A stretch of DNA of 64,000 nucleotides, taken from NCBI GenBank assembly GCA_038030265.1, contig CM075940.1, positions 30,046,940-30,110,939 of the forward strand, written 5' to 3'. This DNA is from Corythucha ciliata (lineage: Eukaryota; Arthropoda; Insecta; Hemiptera; Tingidae). The position numbers and the translations under genes are program-made. Of the stretch, positions 1-11,559 are shown piece by piece; the stretch's first letter is position 1, and every line of letters begins with the position of its first letter. The notes under the pieces were generated by a model. That model did no database searches. It was not told the DNA's origin and saw only the letters and a list, made by a program, of their open reading frames with translations.

Positions 1-2847
1 CTCCAAGGTACGGCTTGTTTCCATCAGAGGAGAAATAGGTCTTCAAGTTTAAAAAAAAAAAAAAAAAAAATCCAATGAGGGAAAGTGTTGGAATTGGAAC
101 CATTTTTGATTGTCCAATCCAGCATTGTTATTTTTTTTTAATCAGATTTTTTTGTTTACTTTCGTCAATGTTTTTCTTAGAGAAGAAAAAAAAAAATAAA
201 GATTCCATTTTCCTTTTTTTTATTAAATTGCTGCAAAACTTATTACTCCCAAGATCAAATCCTAGATCCGCCACTGATGTCATTCGACAAATTCCAGGCT
301 TCTTCCAATCATGAGAAAGTTTCATGGGTCACAACTTATTCGTAAATTTATTTTTTAAGATTTATTTATGCTAAAATAGAGCATAAATCGGCATCCGTTC
401 GTAAAATAACCCAACACTGGATAAATACGCGATTTTTGAAGTTTTCAAAAATCACGCCAATTTCAATCACGCCAGCCATACAGGGTGTTTCAGAATAATT
501 CTTTTTTTTAAAAAATTGGGTGAAAGTATACCTGATTTGCGATCGAAAAGACGAAATACGCCATGGTCCGGAACGCAATATTTTTTCAGCTATTTTTGCA
601 ATGAAATGCGATTTGGTCATTTTCAAGCGAACGTTTCGCAAATTCTGTTGCGAGATTCGAAAAGAGCACACAAGTATGTTTTGCACCGAAACTGAGATTT
701 GTCGGCGTGTTTACGAAAATATAGTCACTTTGACGCTTTTTGGAATTGTCAAAATCCAAGAATCTGCCATGCAGTATCTGGGTACTAAGAATTGTACATA
801 GCTAATTAAAGTCATTAATTTGGGACATGAATTTAACCAAACGAACATAGTCCTGAAACTGCTCTCATTCGACCTGTTTTATAGAGCTGAATACGAATTA
901 TGAGCGTGTGCCGGCGTCTGCCTGGGACATTCGCCCTCAGTGCCCAGTCAAACTCCCATATATGAGGCATGATTAAACCGGAAGAACTTAGGTATATATA
1001 TGTGTAGTCTCAGTCAACAGGTTTCATGGAGCCAAACCCTTTAAAAATAGCAAATCTTCACCCACCCTAAAACCCCTAAATTTCCACAGGAAATTTGAGA
1101 GGAAAACTCGTGTAAAACATACTTAGCACAGCGGAGCAACACCTTAAAATTTCATCGACTTTGGAACTGTTTTCGGATACTCCCAAAATTTTTACCTGAC
1201 TACCAACTTCCAAACTTCCAGGGCACATTGAGCTTCGTAAGTTGGTACACGTGTTCATAGGGCATCAAGATTGATTGTGTGAAGGTTTTGGGCCTAAAAA
1301 AATATAAATTGGCGGTTTTGGGTAATTTTTCCAGAAAACCCGGATTTTGAAGATTTTTTTTTTAATATCGCGAAAAAAAATGCAAAATTTTTCGCAGCAG
1401 TTTTCATCATGCTGGAATCGCATTCTGGGCATGTGGAAAAAATATAAAAAAATGTGCACTTGCGATAAAATATTTCGAAAACTCGGCCGGGTACAGTCAA
1501 TTGATGGAATTCGTCGGAGCCCAATTTTGACCAAGCTTGCGCATGGGCAATTTTGAACCATGACTTTTGTCCTTCTGGATATCGATAGTCACGACTCTGA
1601 CCTTACAAACACATTTTTATTTTTCTCGATATCTCAATTCAGGTAACGCAATTGCGCAATTTGTGTGTCAACTTTCCAACTTTTTAATTTATTGATCAAT
1701 GGGGGGGGGGGGGGTTCAACTTGAAGAAACCCTCCCACGATCGATGTAGAAATCCCTGTGTCAAGAAACCTGATATTTCCCCTTAAATTGAGAAGAGAGG
1801 GTAAACTATCCTCTTTTCAGGCAATTTTTTCAACGTATTTTGATTTTTGAGTCCCACAGTCAATGATCATACTGACAAGTTCAGCCGGGCACGGTCAGAA
1901 CGCCTCAAGACGTTCTTTAAACTAGCCGAAATTGAGCGTTTTGTCTGGTCGTGGAACTTTGTAAATTTTCTCGGCTCCAGAGCAGCCTATCAAGGTTCGT
2001 GGGAGTCGATTGGGCGACAGGCGCTGGTGGGAAAATTCGTACCGCCCCTGTGGCCAAGTGGCCAAACATGATGACATGAAAAGGAGAACCCTTTTAACGG
2101 CTCGTCTGATTAAAAAAAAAATCGCCACACTAGAAAACGTAATAAATAAGAATGACGAAACTTAAGATTTTACTTAAAAATATATTCAATAAGTTTTTTT
2201 CAGATTACCGAGTAGAGTAATTACATTTAAAACAGGTAGACCGCGATTCATGAAGCGCCAGAACTATGATTATTTGTCTTTCAGTCAAAAATAATCGCTG
2301 GCAATAGCAAATCAAGCATAACGATCATCAATTAAATTTTTGCGTACGAAAAAATGCTCGTCAAAACTATATAATGATCGATGAGGTTAAATCACAGCCA
2401 AAATATACGATGTCACGAAACAACCATCAAGGTTACGGTTTTGGGCGCATTGCATTACAATTATGTCTTTTCAGATAATTTGAAGCACAGCTTTGATTGA
2501 GCAGCAATGGAATTAGTTCGATAATTCAGTGCAGTCAACTTACAAAAATAAAGATAGTTTTGAGCTTTTTTTAAAGTCTCTTCGATTGAGACTCTAGTAT
2601 TTGATTGTGTTTGTCATGAAAAAAGTACAGAATGGCACAAAGCAATAAAAAAAAAAAAAAAAACAACAAAATCTGGTGAAACAAACACCGACGGAGTACA
2701 CGAATTCGTATGGTAAAAAATGGCTATACAAAATCATACCCAATTAAAGATAAAAAATTTCGCATTGAATGACCCCCCCCCCTCCCACATTACGACGATT
2801 CAATGCATTCACATTAAAAGAATGACTCAAATAAGCTCAACAGAGTG
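1..2847. other. Intergenic DNA without a recognised gene
   Basis: No reading frame here resembles a known protein and I found no splice-consistent exon chain. The stretch contains A/T homopolymers (about 52-70 and 2648-2664), a G run near 1702 and a C run near 2771. At 481 the phrase CAGGGTGTTTCAG occurs; the same phrase without its first base recurs near 12577 and resembles the ends of the 1.17-kb inverted-repeat element at 35650, so it may be one end of a decayed DNA transposon. The last part (about 2700-2847) is probably the 3' UTR and flank of the gene that follows on the minus strand. Confidence 0.4.
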
Positions 2848-4114
2848 TCAATTTTCAGGATTGAAACGGTTCCATGAAGCACCGGCCACGCCTGGTGAGT
2901 CATCCAATCCTGGGAGATTTTCGTAATTTTCTCTCGGGGGAAGGTCATAACGAGCAGCACCAGAGCTTAAATTAAATCCAGCCACTCTAAAGAAAAAAAA
3001 ATAGTGGGGAAACAATTGCAAAGGGGTAATAATGCAGCCTTTACTTACAGAAGAAACCGAGAGAGAGAAAAAATTGAATACTTACGGTGGGGTGTTCGGG
3101 ATTTCAGAGTAAAAATGGTGAGGAACGTTGCCATACGTGGGACAACTGTCCGTGCTAATATTGGCAAAACTAGGCGGATCAGAGCGTATGGGTGACGTAC
3201 CAGGACTGGTGTAGGGTGGAGGAGCACTCGTTCGATGAGAGTGTCTTTTATAGCAGTGAACCTCTTCTTTGGCCTTGTTCACCGATCTTTTCGATATCTC
3301 CGATCCTTAGGAGAAGAAAAAAACTCGATTAATCCTGAAGACATTGTCGATAGATGACCTTGCCTCACCAGTATACTTTATGTCCTGAATGTCAATCCCT
3401 GCGACACTAGGAAGGCACTGCGCTACCTCTTTATGAGAAGAAAATACGATCATCATTTTGTCCGCTAATTCGATAAAAGTCTCAGATACATCAATCATTC
3501 CCTCTTTGATTTTATTGTTTTTTAAGGTTTCGTTTTCAACCGCCTTAGCACTGACTAAATCCATGAAAAGAGTCACATAACAGTTCATAACAATTCTTTT
3601 CCTGAATAATTTACCTTCGTGTTGAGCAGCTCGAACAGTTTCTGACGCGTGACGCAGATCGTTGGCCAACTTGTTACGTTCGATCAACTTGTAGGGAGCG
3701 TGTTCTTCACTCTTTTTGAGTTCTTTAGTTAATTTTGACTCTTTCTGCTCACAAGAAGTCAAGTGCATTCGCGATTTATTCAATAGTGTTTCTGATTCCA
3801 AAATAATTTCGAATTGATGTTGAAGCGATTTTATTCCACCTAAACAAAAATACACATAGAAGGGTGGTAATCAAGGAAAAAATATCAAGCGAAAATAAAG
3901 ATGAAAAACTCACCCATAAATTCTCTTTGCACCTCATACCACAAGTCGTTGAGTTCGGACAAATAATTAAAAGTCTCGAGAACGGCCAAATTACTTTCCC
4001 GCGAGGCCCACGACGACATGTCCTGCCACGCTTGTTTTTGAGCTTTAGCGAACTTTTTATATGTAGATTTCACCTCACCCAGCTCAGATATTATTAAATT
4101 CAATTCGCCATTGC
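2848..4114 (-). CDS. BAR-like coiled-coil protein with proline-rich PPxY tail (partial, last four exons)
   Basis: Four exons splice in frame on the minus strand: 3914-4114, 3369-3839, 3086-3305 and 2848-2986, with introns of 74, 63 and 99 bp. All junctions are GT-AG (phases 1, 1, 2), giving about 343 residues. The first two exons are helical and charged (segments SSWASRESNLAV, ELNDLWYEVQREF, EQKESKLTKELKK), with many K/E and heptad-like hydrophobics, as in membrane-curving BAR proteins; the order recalls the FAM92 and Pil1/Lsp1 groups, but I cannot assign a family. The last two exons are a low-complexity tail rich in Pro/Ser with APPPYTSP, a PPxY motif that binds WW domains, and the protein ends in FNPEN. 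The acceptor at 4115 shows that at least one 5' exon lies upstream; I did not find it in the repeats beyond 4140. Coding status is well supported by splice and frame agreement; the BAR assignment is inference. Confidence 0.78.
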
Positions 4115-4234
4115 CTGAATTGAACGAACGAAGTCGTACGCTGGTTCTGTCGAATAATAATATCTATTATTATTATTACTATTATTTTGTATGGAGGGTG
4201 TGAAACGCAAATATGTTAATTAGGAGGATCCCTA

Positions 4235-4660
4235 CCACGTTTATAAGTGTGGCTAATGACTTTATCGGGTTGGTGAAAATGACTAAACTGACTATTCGCA
4301 CCATGCAAATGTTTGAACTGACTATTTCTACCCTGATAATGGCCAAATAGACCATTCCACACACTTGAAAATTGCCAAACTGAAAAATTCGTGCCCTAAA
4401 ATAACCTAAGTCGTAAAAATGTCAATCTTCAAAGTGTTTCGCTCTAATAAACAGCGAACTGGTCATTCGAGCTCACAGATTCGCGCCTTGAAAAGGCTTA
4501 AAAAACTGACGAACATGTGACCTTGAAATAGCAAAAACGAACCACTCGCACTCCAAAAATGGCCAAAACTGACCATTTGTGCCATGAAAATGGCTGAACT
4601 GATGATTCGTGCCCTGACGATCGCCAAAATGACTATTCACGCTCTAAAAATTGTAAACTT
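4235..4660. repeat. Degenerate minisatellite, family 4 (unit about 30 bp)
   Basis: Irregular repeats of the type CTGACTATTCGTGCCCTGAA followed by AATGGCCAAA, about 30 bp per unit. Units differ at many positions, so the array is old. It lies just upstream of the BAR-like gene, probably in its intron or promoter region. Confidence 0.7.
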
Positions 4661-4799
4661 AGGCCCATTTTAACCAACAAAATTGATCTCGTTTAAAGTT
4701 GATCGTGATTAGTTGCCAATAACGACCCATATGAATTCTGATATAGATATAAGTGTTTACATTTTAATCCTGGTTTAAGAAGTTGGTGAAATCGGGCCT

Positions 4800-6527
4800 T
4801 AGTCATCAGATATCATCAAGGACAACATTAGAACATACAATCATTCGAACAATGACGACACTAAAATATTGAACAATCTTAGTAGGAAACTGGGGAGTGA
4901 CACAATCATAACGAAAGCAGATAAAGGACACACGGCAGTACTAATGGACAAACAACAATACATTCAAAAAACGGACGAATTCATAACAAAAATCAGGGGC
5001 CATCAAATTACACGCAGACCCAACAGAACAGTTTCAGGAACACATCCGTCAAGTCATTAAAGAATCACACAGTCTAATACACCCAGCACAATCAAAATTC
5101 TACATTAACATGAACCCTAAAGCACCTACACTAAACTCACAACCGAAACTCCACAAACTAGATGTACCGATCGTCCTGTGGTTAACTACACTACCGCACC
5201 AGCTTACAAGTTAGCAAAATTCACCGCACAATTAAAACAAAAAATACAGTACAATCACACTTACGCTGTTAAAAATTCACTCGAACTAACTAACAAACTA
5301 CAAAATATACACATAAACGAAAATTCTGTTCTTGTGTCGTTTGATATCAAGGACTTGTACACATCCATACCAGTCAATCAAACACTCGCAATAGTCAAAG
5401 ACTTGTTACGTACAAATTGCGACAACACTACAGCTAACACATTATTCAACATGACATTGGCCACTGTGAAACAGAACTACTTTAAATTCAACAACAAAGT
5501 TTATCGATAGTTGGACGGACTAGGAATGGGAAACCCCACTTCTGGAGTCTTGGCCGAGACCTTTCTAAACCACTTAGAAAGTAAGTTCGTCCAACAACTC
5601 TACGACGACTTTAACATAACATTTTACGCAAGATATGTAGACGACGTTATCTGCATACTGTCTCAGGACAACTCAACACAAATACTACAATTCCTCAATA
5701 CTATACACCCAAAATTAACATTTACACTTGAAACAGAACAAAACAACTCTATTAATTTCCTCGACATCACTGTGACGAAAGATATATAGTCAGGTAACTT
5801 ACAATTTAAAATCTACAGAAAACCCACTTCATCCGACTCAGTTATTCACGCCACATCTAACCATCCTATCCAACACAAACTATCAGCATTTAGGTACATG
5901 ATACACCGTTTACACACCATACCAGTGACACAGCAGGATCAGACAAACGAACTCAACATAATCTACCAGATCGCCACAAATAACGGATACAGCAAAGCAA
6001 CAATAGATAGACTCAGATCACGAAGACAGAACAATCACAGTAACGAACCAACAAACAGTACCGACATAAAAAGAAGGACCTCATTCACGTACACAGGTAA
6101 AGAAATTAACCGAATCACAAACTTCTTCAAAAATAAGAGACTCAACATAGCCATCAGCACCAACAACACGATAAAAAATACTCTCAACACTAAAATAGAC
6201 AAAAACAACAAATATGACCAAAACGGGGTTTACAAACTAACATGTACCTGCAACGAGGTTTACATAGGACAAACTGGTAGGAAACTTAGACAACGATACA
6301 AAGAACACATCGCATCATATAACAAAAACAAAGACGACTCAAATTTCGCACACAAAAACATAAACCTCAACCCATAACACAGGTCATGACCTTAATACAC
6401 TCACAAAACAAGGGTAGGAAACTTAACATACTCGAAAATTTAGAAATATACAAACAAAGGACATTCGGGGGGAACATAATCAACGAACAACTCAACACAA
6501 CGTCAGATACTATCTTCACACCACTCG
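4800..6527 (+). pseudogene. Penelope-like reverse transcriptase / GIY-YIG endonuclease, broken
   Basis: The coding sequence is interrupted. A frame change near 5017 separates the N-terminal part; another lesion near 5170 precedes the RT core; an in-frame TAG sits at 5508 just before the conserved GLGMGNPTSGVLAE block; another TAG sits at 5788. The RT catalytic pair (YVDD) and the GIY-YIG residues (GVYKL, YIGQT, following Arg) are still present, so the damage is by frameshift and nonsense rather than loss of motifs. The C-terminal part continues after the R1-like insertion, at 8582-8756. Confidence 0.85.
6512..6525. repeat. Target-site duplication, left copy
   Basis: ATCTTCACACCACT, identical to 8568-8581, flanks the R1-like insertion. 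This proves that the retroposon landed inside the Penelope-like element. Confidence 0.92.
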
Positions 6528-8567
6528 GTGGCCCAGAAAGAGTACGAGTTGGCTCTTTTTTTGGATATTGATGAAGGGGCATTTAATAGGGTACATAGGG
6601 AGTGTATTGTGGCAACTCTAGGGCACTTTGGGGTGGAGACGAGGCTGATTCAATGGATAGACTACTCGCTGAGTCATAGGTGGGTGGTCGCTAAGGTGGG
6701 CGGCGATAGGGTGGAAAAACGAGCCAGTAGGGGGGTGCCCCAGGGCTCAAGTCTCTCGCCTCTTCTCTGGATACTTGTGGTAGATAGTCTTATAAGGGAA
6801 TTAGTGGAAAAGGGCTATTATGCGCAATTTTTTGCGGATGACGGAGCCATAGTGGTTAGGGGGAAAGACTTATCCACACTGTGTTCCCTCATGAGGGGGG
6901 CGGTGGGGATAGTCGAGGCATGGTGTAGGCCTAGGGGTCTCACAATAAACCCTAGTAAGATGAATATGATGTTGTTCACTCACAAGAGAAAAAGGGAGGG
7001 ATGGCAATCAATCCACTTTCGGGGAGAGGCCACCGCTCTCTCTAAACAGGTTAAATATTTGGGAGTCATATTGGATGAGAAGTTAAGGTGGAAGGAACAC
7101 GTAGACAGCGTTTATAATAAAGCTGTGGTGGCCTTTCACCAATGTAGACAAATCGTAGGGAAGACCTGGGGCCTGAAACCACGGGTCATGAAGTGGATAT
7201 ACACAGGAATCATCCGACCGCGCATCCTGCACGGGGCGGTCGCATGGTGGAGGGGGATAGAGAAGGGAGGGGGGCGGATAGGCTCGCAAAAATACAAAGG
7301 CTTGCTTGCCTGTCGATTTTGGGGCCATTCCGGACAACCCCTACGAGGGCCATGGAAAGATTACTAGGCCTGAAGCCCTTGGACATTGAAGTCAGGGGTC
7401 GGGCACTTGAAGTTGCCTACAGGTTGAGATGCCAGGGAGGCCTAAAGAGGCCTAGGCAGGGCCAATGGGACTGGGAAGGGGAACTAAATAGAGTATCCCC
7501 ATCCTCGGCACTTAGGCCGGATTACGTGGTTAAAAGGAATGACTTCTCGACCAAAATCAAACAGAGAGTCATTATGAGAGAAGAAGGTTGGGAATCCCGG
7601 CAAGGGGAGCTGGTGTGTTACACGGACGGCTCCAAGAAGGGTCAGGAAGGGCCGACCGGAGCTGGAATTTTCGTGCCGGAGCTGGGGGCGGAAATAAGTA
7701 TCCCGCTAGGGGGACACGCCACAGTTTTCCAGGCCGAGGTGGTAGCGATCGATGCTTGTATTCGGGAGCTACTGAAGCGGAAAGTGACAGGTAGGGCGAT
7801 CGGCATCTACTCTGATAGCAGGGCGGCGCTGGGGGCGATCACCAAACCCGCGGTGGACTCAGCGGCCGTGGCGAGTTGCAGAGTAGGGATACGGGACCTC
7901 CAGGGCGAAGGGAACTCCCTAACGTTGGGATGGATCCCGGGTCATAGAGGATGGCAGGGAAATGAAAAAGCAGACGAGCTGGCCAAGCGTGGCGCGGACC
8001 AGCTGGTGATAGGACCTGAACCACCGGTGGGCATTGCCCGAAGGGTGGTCTTGAGGGGGTCACTGGCCTGGGCCAGTGACCAAGCCCTGAGGAGATGGCG
8101 GACTGAACCCGGGTGCCGGCAAGCAAAACTGGGAATCAATGAGGAAGACCAGGAAGCTTCGGCATGGTTGCTGGGACTAACACGGGTTAAGCTTAGGCGG
8201 ATAGTAGGGATGTATACAGGACATTACGCCCTTAATAGGCATCTGTCAATCAAGGGGGCAGTAGGGGAGCCCGACTGCGAAAGGTGTGGGGAGGCTGAGG
8301 AAACCGCGGAGCACGTCGTATGCGAGTGTGACGGCTACGCGGCGGCCAGATACAACATTTTTGGTGACGATAGGATATCCTTCCCCAGCTTCTCAAAGGA
8401 GAATGGGACCCGTCTCCTGAGTTTGCTGGAAAGGATAAATAGGTTTGAGGAGCCGTACTAGGCTCTCCCGAGTCCGGGCCCCAAGTGGGTATGGTGTATG
8501 GGCCGAAAGGCTTTTGGCACCTTCGGAGTCGGGAGACCGTCCGAGCCCTCAAAAAAAAAAAAAAAAA
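6526..8567 (+). mobile_element. 5'-truncated R1/I-group non-LTR retrotransposon with poly(A) tail
   Basis: A 2042-bp insertion bounded by a 14-bp target-site duplication (6512-6525 and 8568-8581) and ending in an A-tract (8551-8568). It begins inside the reverse transcriptase at motif A, as expected from incomplete target-primed reverse transcription, and keeps the complete 3' end: RT, RNase H, cysteine-rich tail, short 3' UTR. The related antisense fragment at 47441-48650 belongs to the same group. Confidence 0.93.
6528..8461 (+). pseudogene. R1-like ORF2 fragment: reverse transcriptase plus RNase H, one frameshift
   Basis: The frame opens inside the RT palm (LFLDIDEGAFNRV), then RGVPQGSSLSPLLW and the catalytic FFADDGA. 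After the thumb the frame shifts between about 7260 and 7290, in a G-rich run. It continues with KIQRLACLSILGPFRTTP, then an RNase H with YTDGSK, FQAEVVAI, YSDSRAAL and WIPGHRGWQGNEKAD, so all acidic positions are kept. The end carries a CxxC...HxxxxC cluster (CERCGE to HVVCEC), usual for this group. The stop is at 8459-8461. It is a dead 5'-truncated copy because of the missing front and the frameshift. Confidence 0.9.
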
Positions 8568-8581
8568 ATCTTCACACCACT
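8568..8581. repeat. Target-site duplication, right copy
   Basis: Same 14 bases as 6512-6525, directly after the poly(A) tail; the first A overlaps the tail. The Penelope-like reading frame resumes here. Confidence 0.92.
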
Positions 8582-8756
8582 AAAGGATTTATACCCGACA
8601 AAAAGAAAGGCACATACCATCATCTCACCCGAAGCAAAAAGACACAAAAATAACACGCACACCACACACAGGATACCACCACAAAACTCAACACAGCCAC
8701 CAATCAAGAAACAGAAAATAACGGACTTTTTTGTCCAAACAACACCTGCAAAGTGA
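8582..8756 (+). pseudogene. C-terminal tail of the Penelope-like ORF
   Basis: Continuation of the split Penelope frame: a basic tail containing SPEAKRHKNN and KKQKITDFF, ending at a TGA in 8754-8756. The frame is continuous with the sequence left of 6525, which supports the nested-insertion reading. Confidence 0.7.
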
Positions 8757-8843
8757 AGGGAACAGGGAAAACCCGGGGGGGGGGGGGGTACATAAGGGGA
8801 CACACACACGACGGTAACTCAGTTTTCAGTAGACGTTCAAACA

Positions 8844-8878
8844 CTGAAGATGCCGAACAGGCGAAACCGGTCTGTCTT
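8844..8878 (+). ncRNA. Possible hammerhead-like ribozyme core at the Penelope 3' end
   Basis: CTGAAGA at 8844-8850 fits the hammerhead CUGANGA box. It is followed by a small stem-loop (GCC GAACA GGC, 8852-8862) and then GAAAC at 8863-8867, with GTC triplets just after. Hammerhead ribozymes are known in Penelope-like terminal repeats. The fit is imperfect: one extra T before the stem and no clear third stem. This is a candidate only. Confidence 0.35.
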
Positions 8879-8981
8879 GGACCCACCTCAACAAGGTATG
8901 ACTGACAACGCAGGCAACTACGGCTACTTATCTAATTTGTATTAATCATTTACGATAATTCGGGTTCAGAGCTGTAAATTT

Positions 8982-8989
8982 CCCAAGCC
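8982..8989. repeat. 8-bp target-site duplication of element E1 (left)
   Basis: CCCAAGCC, matched by TCCAAGCC at 11552-11559 (7 of 8). Confidence 0.75.
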
Positions 8990-9149
8990 CAGTGCCGGCT
9001 TTAAGGGGGGGGGCGAGCCCCGTGCCGGCCTTAAGGGGGGGGGGCGAGCCCAGTGCCGGCGAGTAAGGGGCGCGTCCAGCAAAATGGGAAGGGGGGGGAG
9101 AATGACCTAAGAAACGCATTTGATTTACGAATATTTCAAAACTACACAT

Positions 9150-10380
9150 TAGACGAAAATTGGATTTTTTTCAATTTCAGCCGATCAATTAGCGTTTTTA
9201 TCCCATGTTAGCGATTTTTCTCAATTTTTGCCATGAATTTAAGTTTTCCTCGATTTTTGCAGTAAATTAGCGATTTTTACCTTTTCAGCAGTGAATTAGC
9301 ACTTTGAGCATCAAGAGTATAGCGTTTTACGTTAATTTCAGCCGCAATAATTAGTGATTATTCTCAATATTGCCCGCAAATTAGCGGTGTATGAACTATT
9401 TTTGCCCCGTATTGACCATTTTTCAAGAAATTTTACCTATGGACCGCTTTCTCTCAATTTTAGGCCCGAAGTTGCCTCCAGAAACCACGGATTTCTGTTT
9501 TCCAAAATTTTAGCCCCGAGTCAGCGTTATTACTAAATTTTAGTCGAGAATTAGCGTTTTTCTCAATTTTAGCCGAGAATTAACCGGTTTTTTTCATTTT
9601 ACGATTCGCGAATTAACGTTTTTTCACGATTCTATCCGCGAATTAATTAGCGAATCTTTTCAGTTGTATCCGCGAAATAGGACTGTTCCAAGTTTAGCCG
9701 CTAATAGCGCATCATTAGTGAATTAGCAATTGTTGTCAATTTTTGCCGTGGATTAGCGTTTGTCCAGATTTATGCAGCTAATTAGCCATTCTTCTTTTGA
9801 GTCGTGAATTAGCATTTTTCGAAAAATTAGCTTCGAATTAGAGGCTTTTCACTTTTTTATCCGAATGGGCGATTTTTTTTTCAATTTCAGTAGCGAATTT
9901 GCATTTTTTCTCAATTTTAGCCCAGAATTAGCGTGTTTTTTCTAATGTACAGCCGTAGCGGGTTTTTTGCTTTTTCTAAGCCTTGTTTTTGCCTTTTAGG
10001 TCTTGTAGAAAAGCAAAAACCGGGCCACGTCTCAATATTACCAAAAATAACAGCACATTAGCGGTTTTTTTTGCGTTTGTTGTGCGTTGTCTATACACCG
10101 CGAATCGGCGATTTTTTTCTCAATTTCCGTCTCGATGTTTCATATCGGCATACCGGGAATGAACGCTATTCAACAGTTTTACCCACAAATATTAGCGCTT
10201 TTTCCAAACTTTTTGCTGCGTACTTGGCCGCAGGAACAGCATATTAGTGCGCCTTCTCGTCTTCATCCGGTTAAGGACCTAAATAACTGGGGAGCAGCGC
10301 ATTTTCTCTATTTTAGCCGCGAAGTTACCCCCGGAAGGCCGCATTTTCTCTCAATTTGAGCCTACAGAATAGAGCTTTCG
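9150..10380 (+). repeat. Degenerate minisatellite, family 1, sense orientation
   Basis: About forty units of roughly 30 bp. The unit is close to GCGAATTAGCGCTTTTTCTC followed by AATTTTAGCC, with each copy differing at several positions and in length. It is too diverged for recent expansion. It lies inside element E1. Confidence 0.85.
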
Positions 10381-10599
10381 TGGGTTAAATAGAATATTCA
10401 GCTACACTCCTTCCTGATCACCTGCAAAGTTCCAGTGACGGCTACAATTAAGAAAAATACTTAGCTACTTGCTATTTCGCGGCCAAAGTTTCCTTAAAGC
10501 TTCCGCGGATAAAGTACAGAAAAAGTGCTAATTAGAGGATAGAAGTATAGAAACGACAATTTTTGACTTTTGAAGGCAAGTTCGTGTCTCAAACTGAGA

Positions 10600-11480
10600 A
10601 AAAGCACTAAATCAGCGCTAAAAGCGAAAAAAATGCTAAATTTGAAGCTAAAATTGAAAAAAAATGCTAATTCATGGATTAAATTGAGAAAAATGGCTCA
10701 TTAGCGGTTAAAATTAGGGAAAAAAACGAATTCACTACAATGATTAAGAAAAATCGCTTATTCGCGGCTAAAATGGTGAAAAATGCATGCAAAAATCAAA
10801 TCGTAGCCGTAGGAGCCTACGTCGTCAGTCTTTCCTCGTCGAGGTGCATAATCGACAACAAGCAGCCGAAACCGGTCCGTCGATGAAACACCTCGACGAG
10901 GGAAGACTGACACGACTCTCACGGCTACGATTTTTTGCATGCACTACTTACTAACCCTCGTAGCATAAGCTTCTGCTAACAATTGCTAACGCGAAAACTT
11001 CAAATTCGCGGCTTCTGAACGTGACTTAGTGCCAGAAAAAGAAAAATTTCGCGAATCCATGGCAAAATTCAGAAAAAGCACTAGGTAATTGGGGAAAAAC
11101 TCTAGTTCGTGGCTGAAATATAGACGAATCTATGATTTTAGCGGCTAACATGAGAAAAAACGCTAATGTGTTGTTGTTAAAATCAAGATAAATGGCTAAT
11201 TGGGAGTTAAATTGAGAAAAAGTCGCTAATTTAAAGAAAATTGAGAAAATGGCGAGCCGCTTATCTGGAGGTAACTTCGTGAACAATTAGCAAAAAGCGC
11301 TAATTTTCGGCATAAATTGAGAAAATCGCTAACTCGCGCTAAAATGGAGACAAATCGCTTATTCACAGCTAAAATGGGGGAAAATATCTAATTCATCGAT
11401 GAAATTGAGAAGAACGCTGAAGTTTTGAAAAAACGCTAATTCGTGGTTAACGTGGAGGAAACGCCAAATCGTGGCTTAAT
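10600..11480 (-). repeat. Degenerate minisatellite, family 1, antisense orientation
   Basis: The same unit as the preceding array but reverse complemented (GGCTAAAATTGAGAAAAA, CGCTAATTCGC). It is interrupted by the fold-back element at 10784-10943. Confidence 0.82.
10784..10943. mobile_element. Fold-back element with arms of about 60 bp
   Basis: The ends are TGCATGCA and its complement. The left arm contains ATCGTAGCCGTAGGAG and CCTCGTCGAGGTG; the right arm contains the reverse complements with a few mismatches and small gaps. The loop holds GCCGAAACCGGTCCGTC, which resembles the phrase at the Penelope 3' end (8861-8874), so this may be a rearranged Penelope terminus. A partial relative lies at about 33150-33205. 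Confidence 0.75.
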
Positions 11481-11551
11481 CTGAACGGTGACTTCATGGG
11501 GGCACTGGTGAAAGATTCGCCCGGGGGCGAATATGTCTAAGGCCGGCACTG

Positions 11552-11559
11552 TCCAAGCC
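11552..11559. repeat. 8-bp target-site duplication of element E1 (right)
   Basis: TCCAAGCC, one mismatch from the left copy. Confidence 0.75.

Larger units (their letters stand above)
4800..8900 (+). mobile_element. Penelope-like retroelement (EN+), interrupted by an R1-like insertion
   Basis: A Penelope-like element runs from about 4800 to about 8900 and is split by an insertion at 6526-8567. In order it shows an N-terminal region (ITKADKGHTAVLMD), a reverse transcriptase with SFDIKDLYTSIP and the catalytic motif YARYVDDV, a linker, and a C-terminal GIY-YIG nuclease (GVYKL then VYIGQTGR). After the insertion the same frame resumes at 8582 and ends in a stop at 8756. The left boundary is the first recognisable coding sequence, not a mapped terminus. 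The downstream 8757-8900 stretch contains GAAACCGGTCTG, a phrase typical of Penelope ends. Confidence 0.88.
8990..11551. mobile_element. Element E1: hAT-type non-autonomous element filled with minisatellite
   Basis: The left end reads CAGTGCCGGCTTTA; the reverse complement of the right end reads CAGTGCCGGCCTTA (13 of 14). An 8-bp near-identical flank on both sides gives the hAT hallmark. Just inside the left end, two further copies of the GTGCCGGC phrase with runs of G form short subterminal repeats (9000-9065). No transposase frame exists in the 2562 bp. The left half (9150-10380) carries the AATTAGCG/CTCAATTTTAG array in one orientation, the right half (10600-11480) in the opposite one, so the whole element is a large imperfect fold-back. 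Confidence 0.8.

Noticed and set aside
4800..8756. A functional Penelope-like element
   Set aside because: Internal stops, frame changes and the R1-like insertion rule out an intact product.
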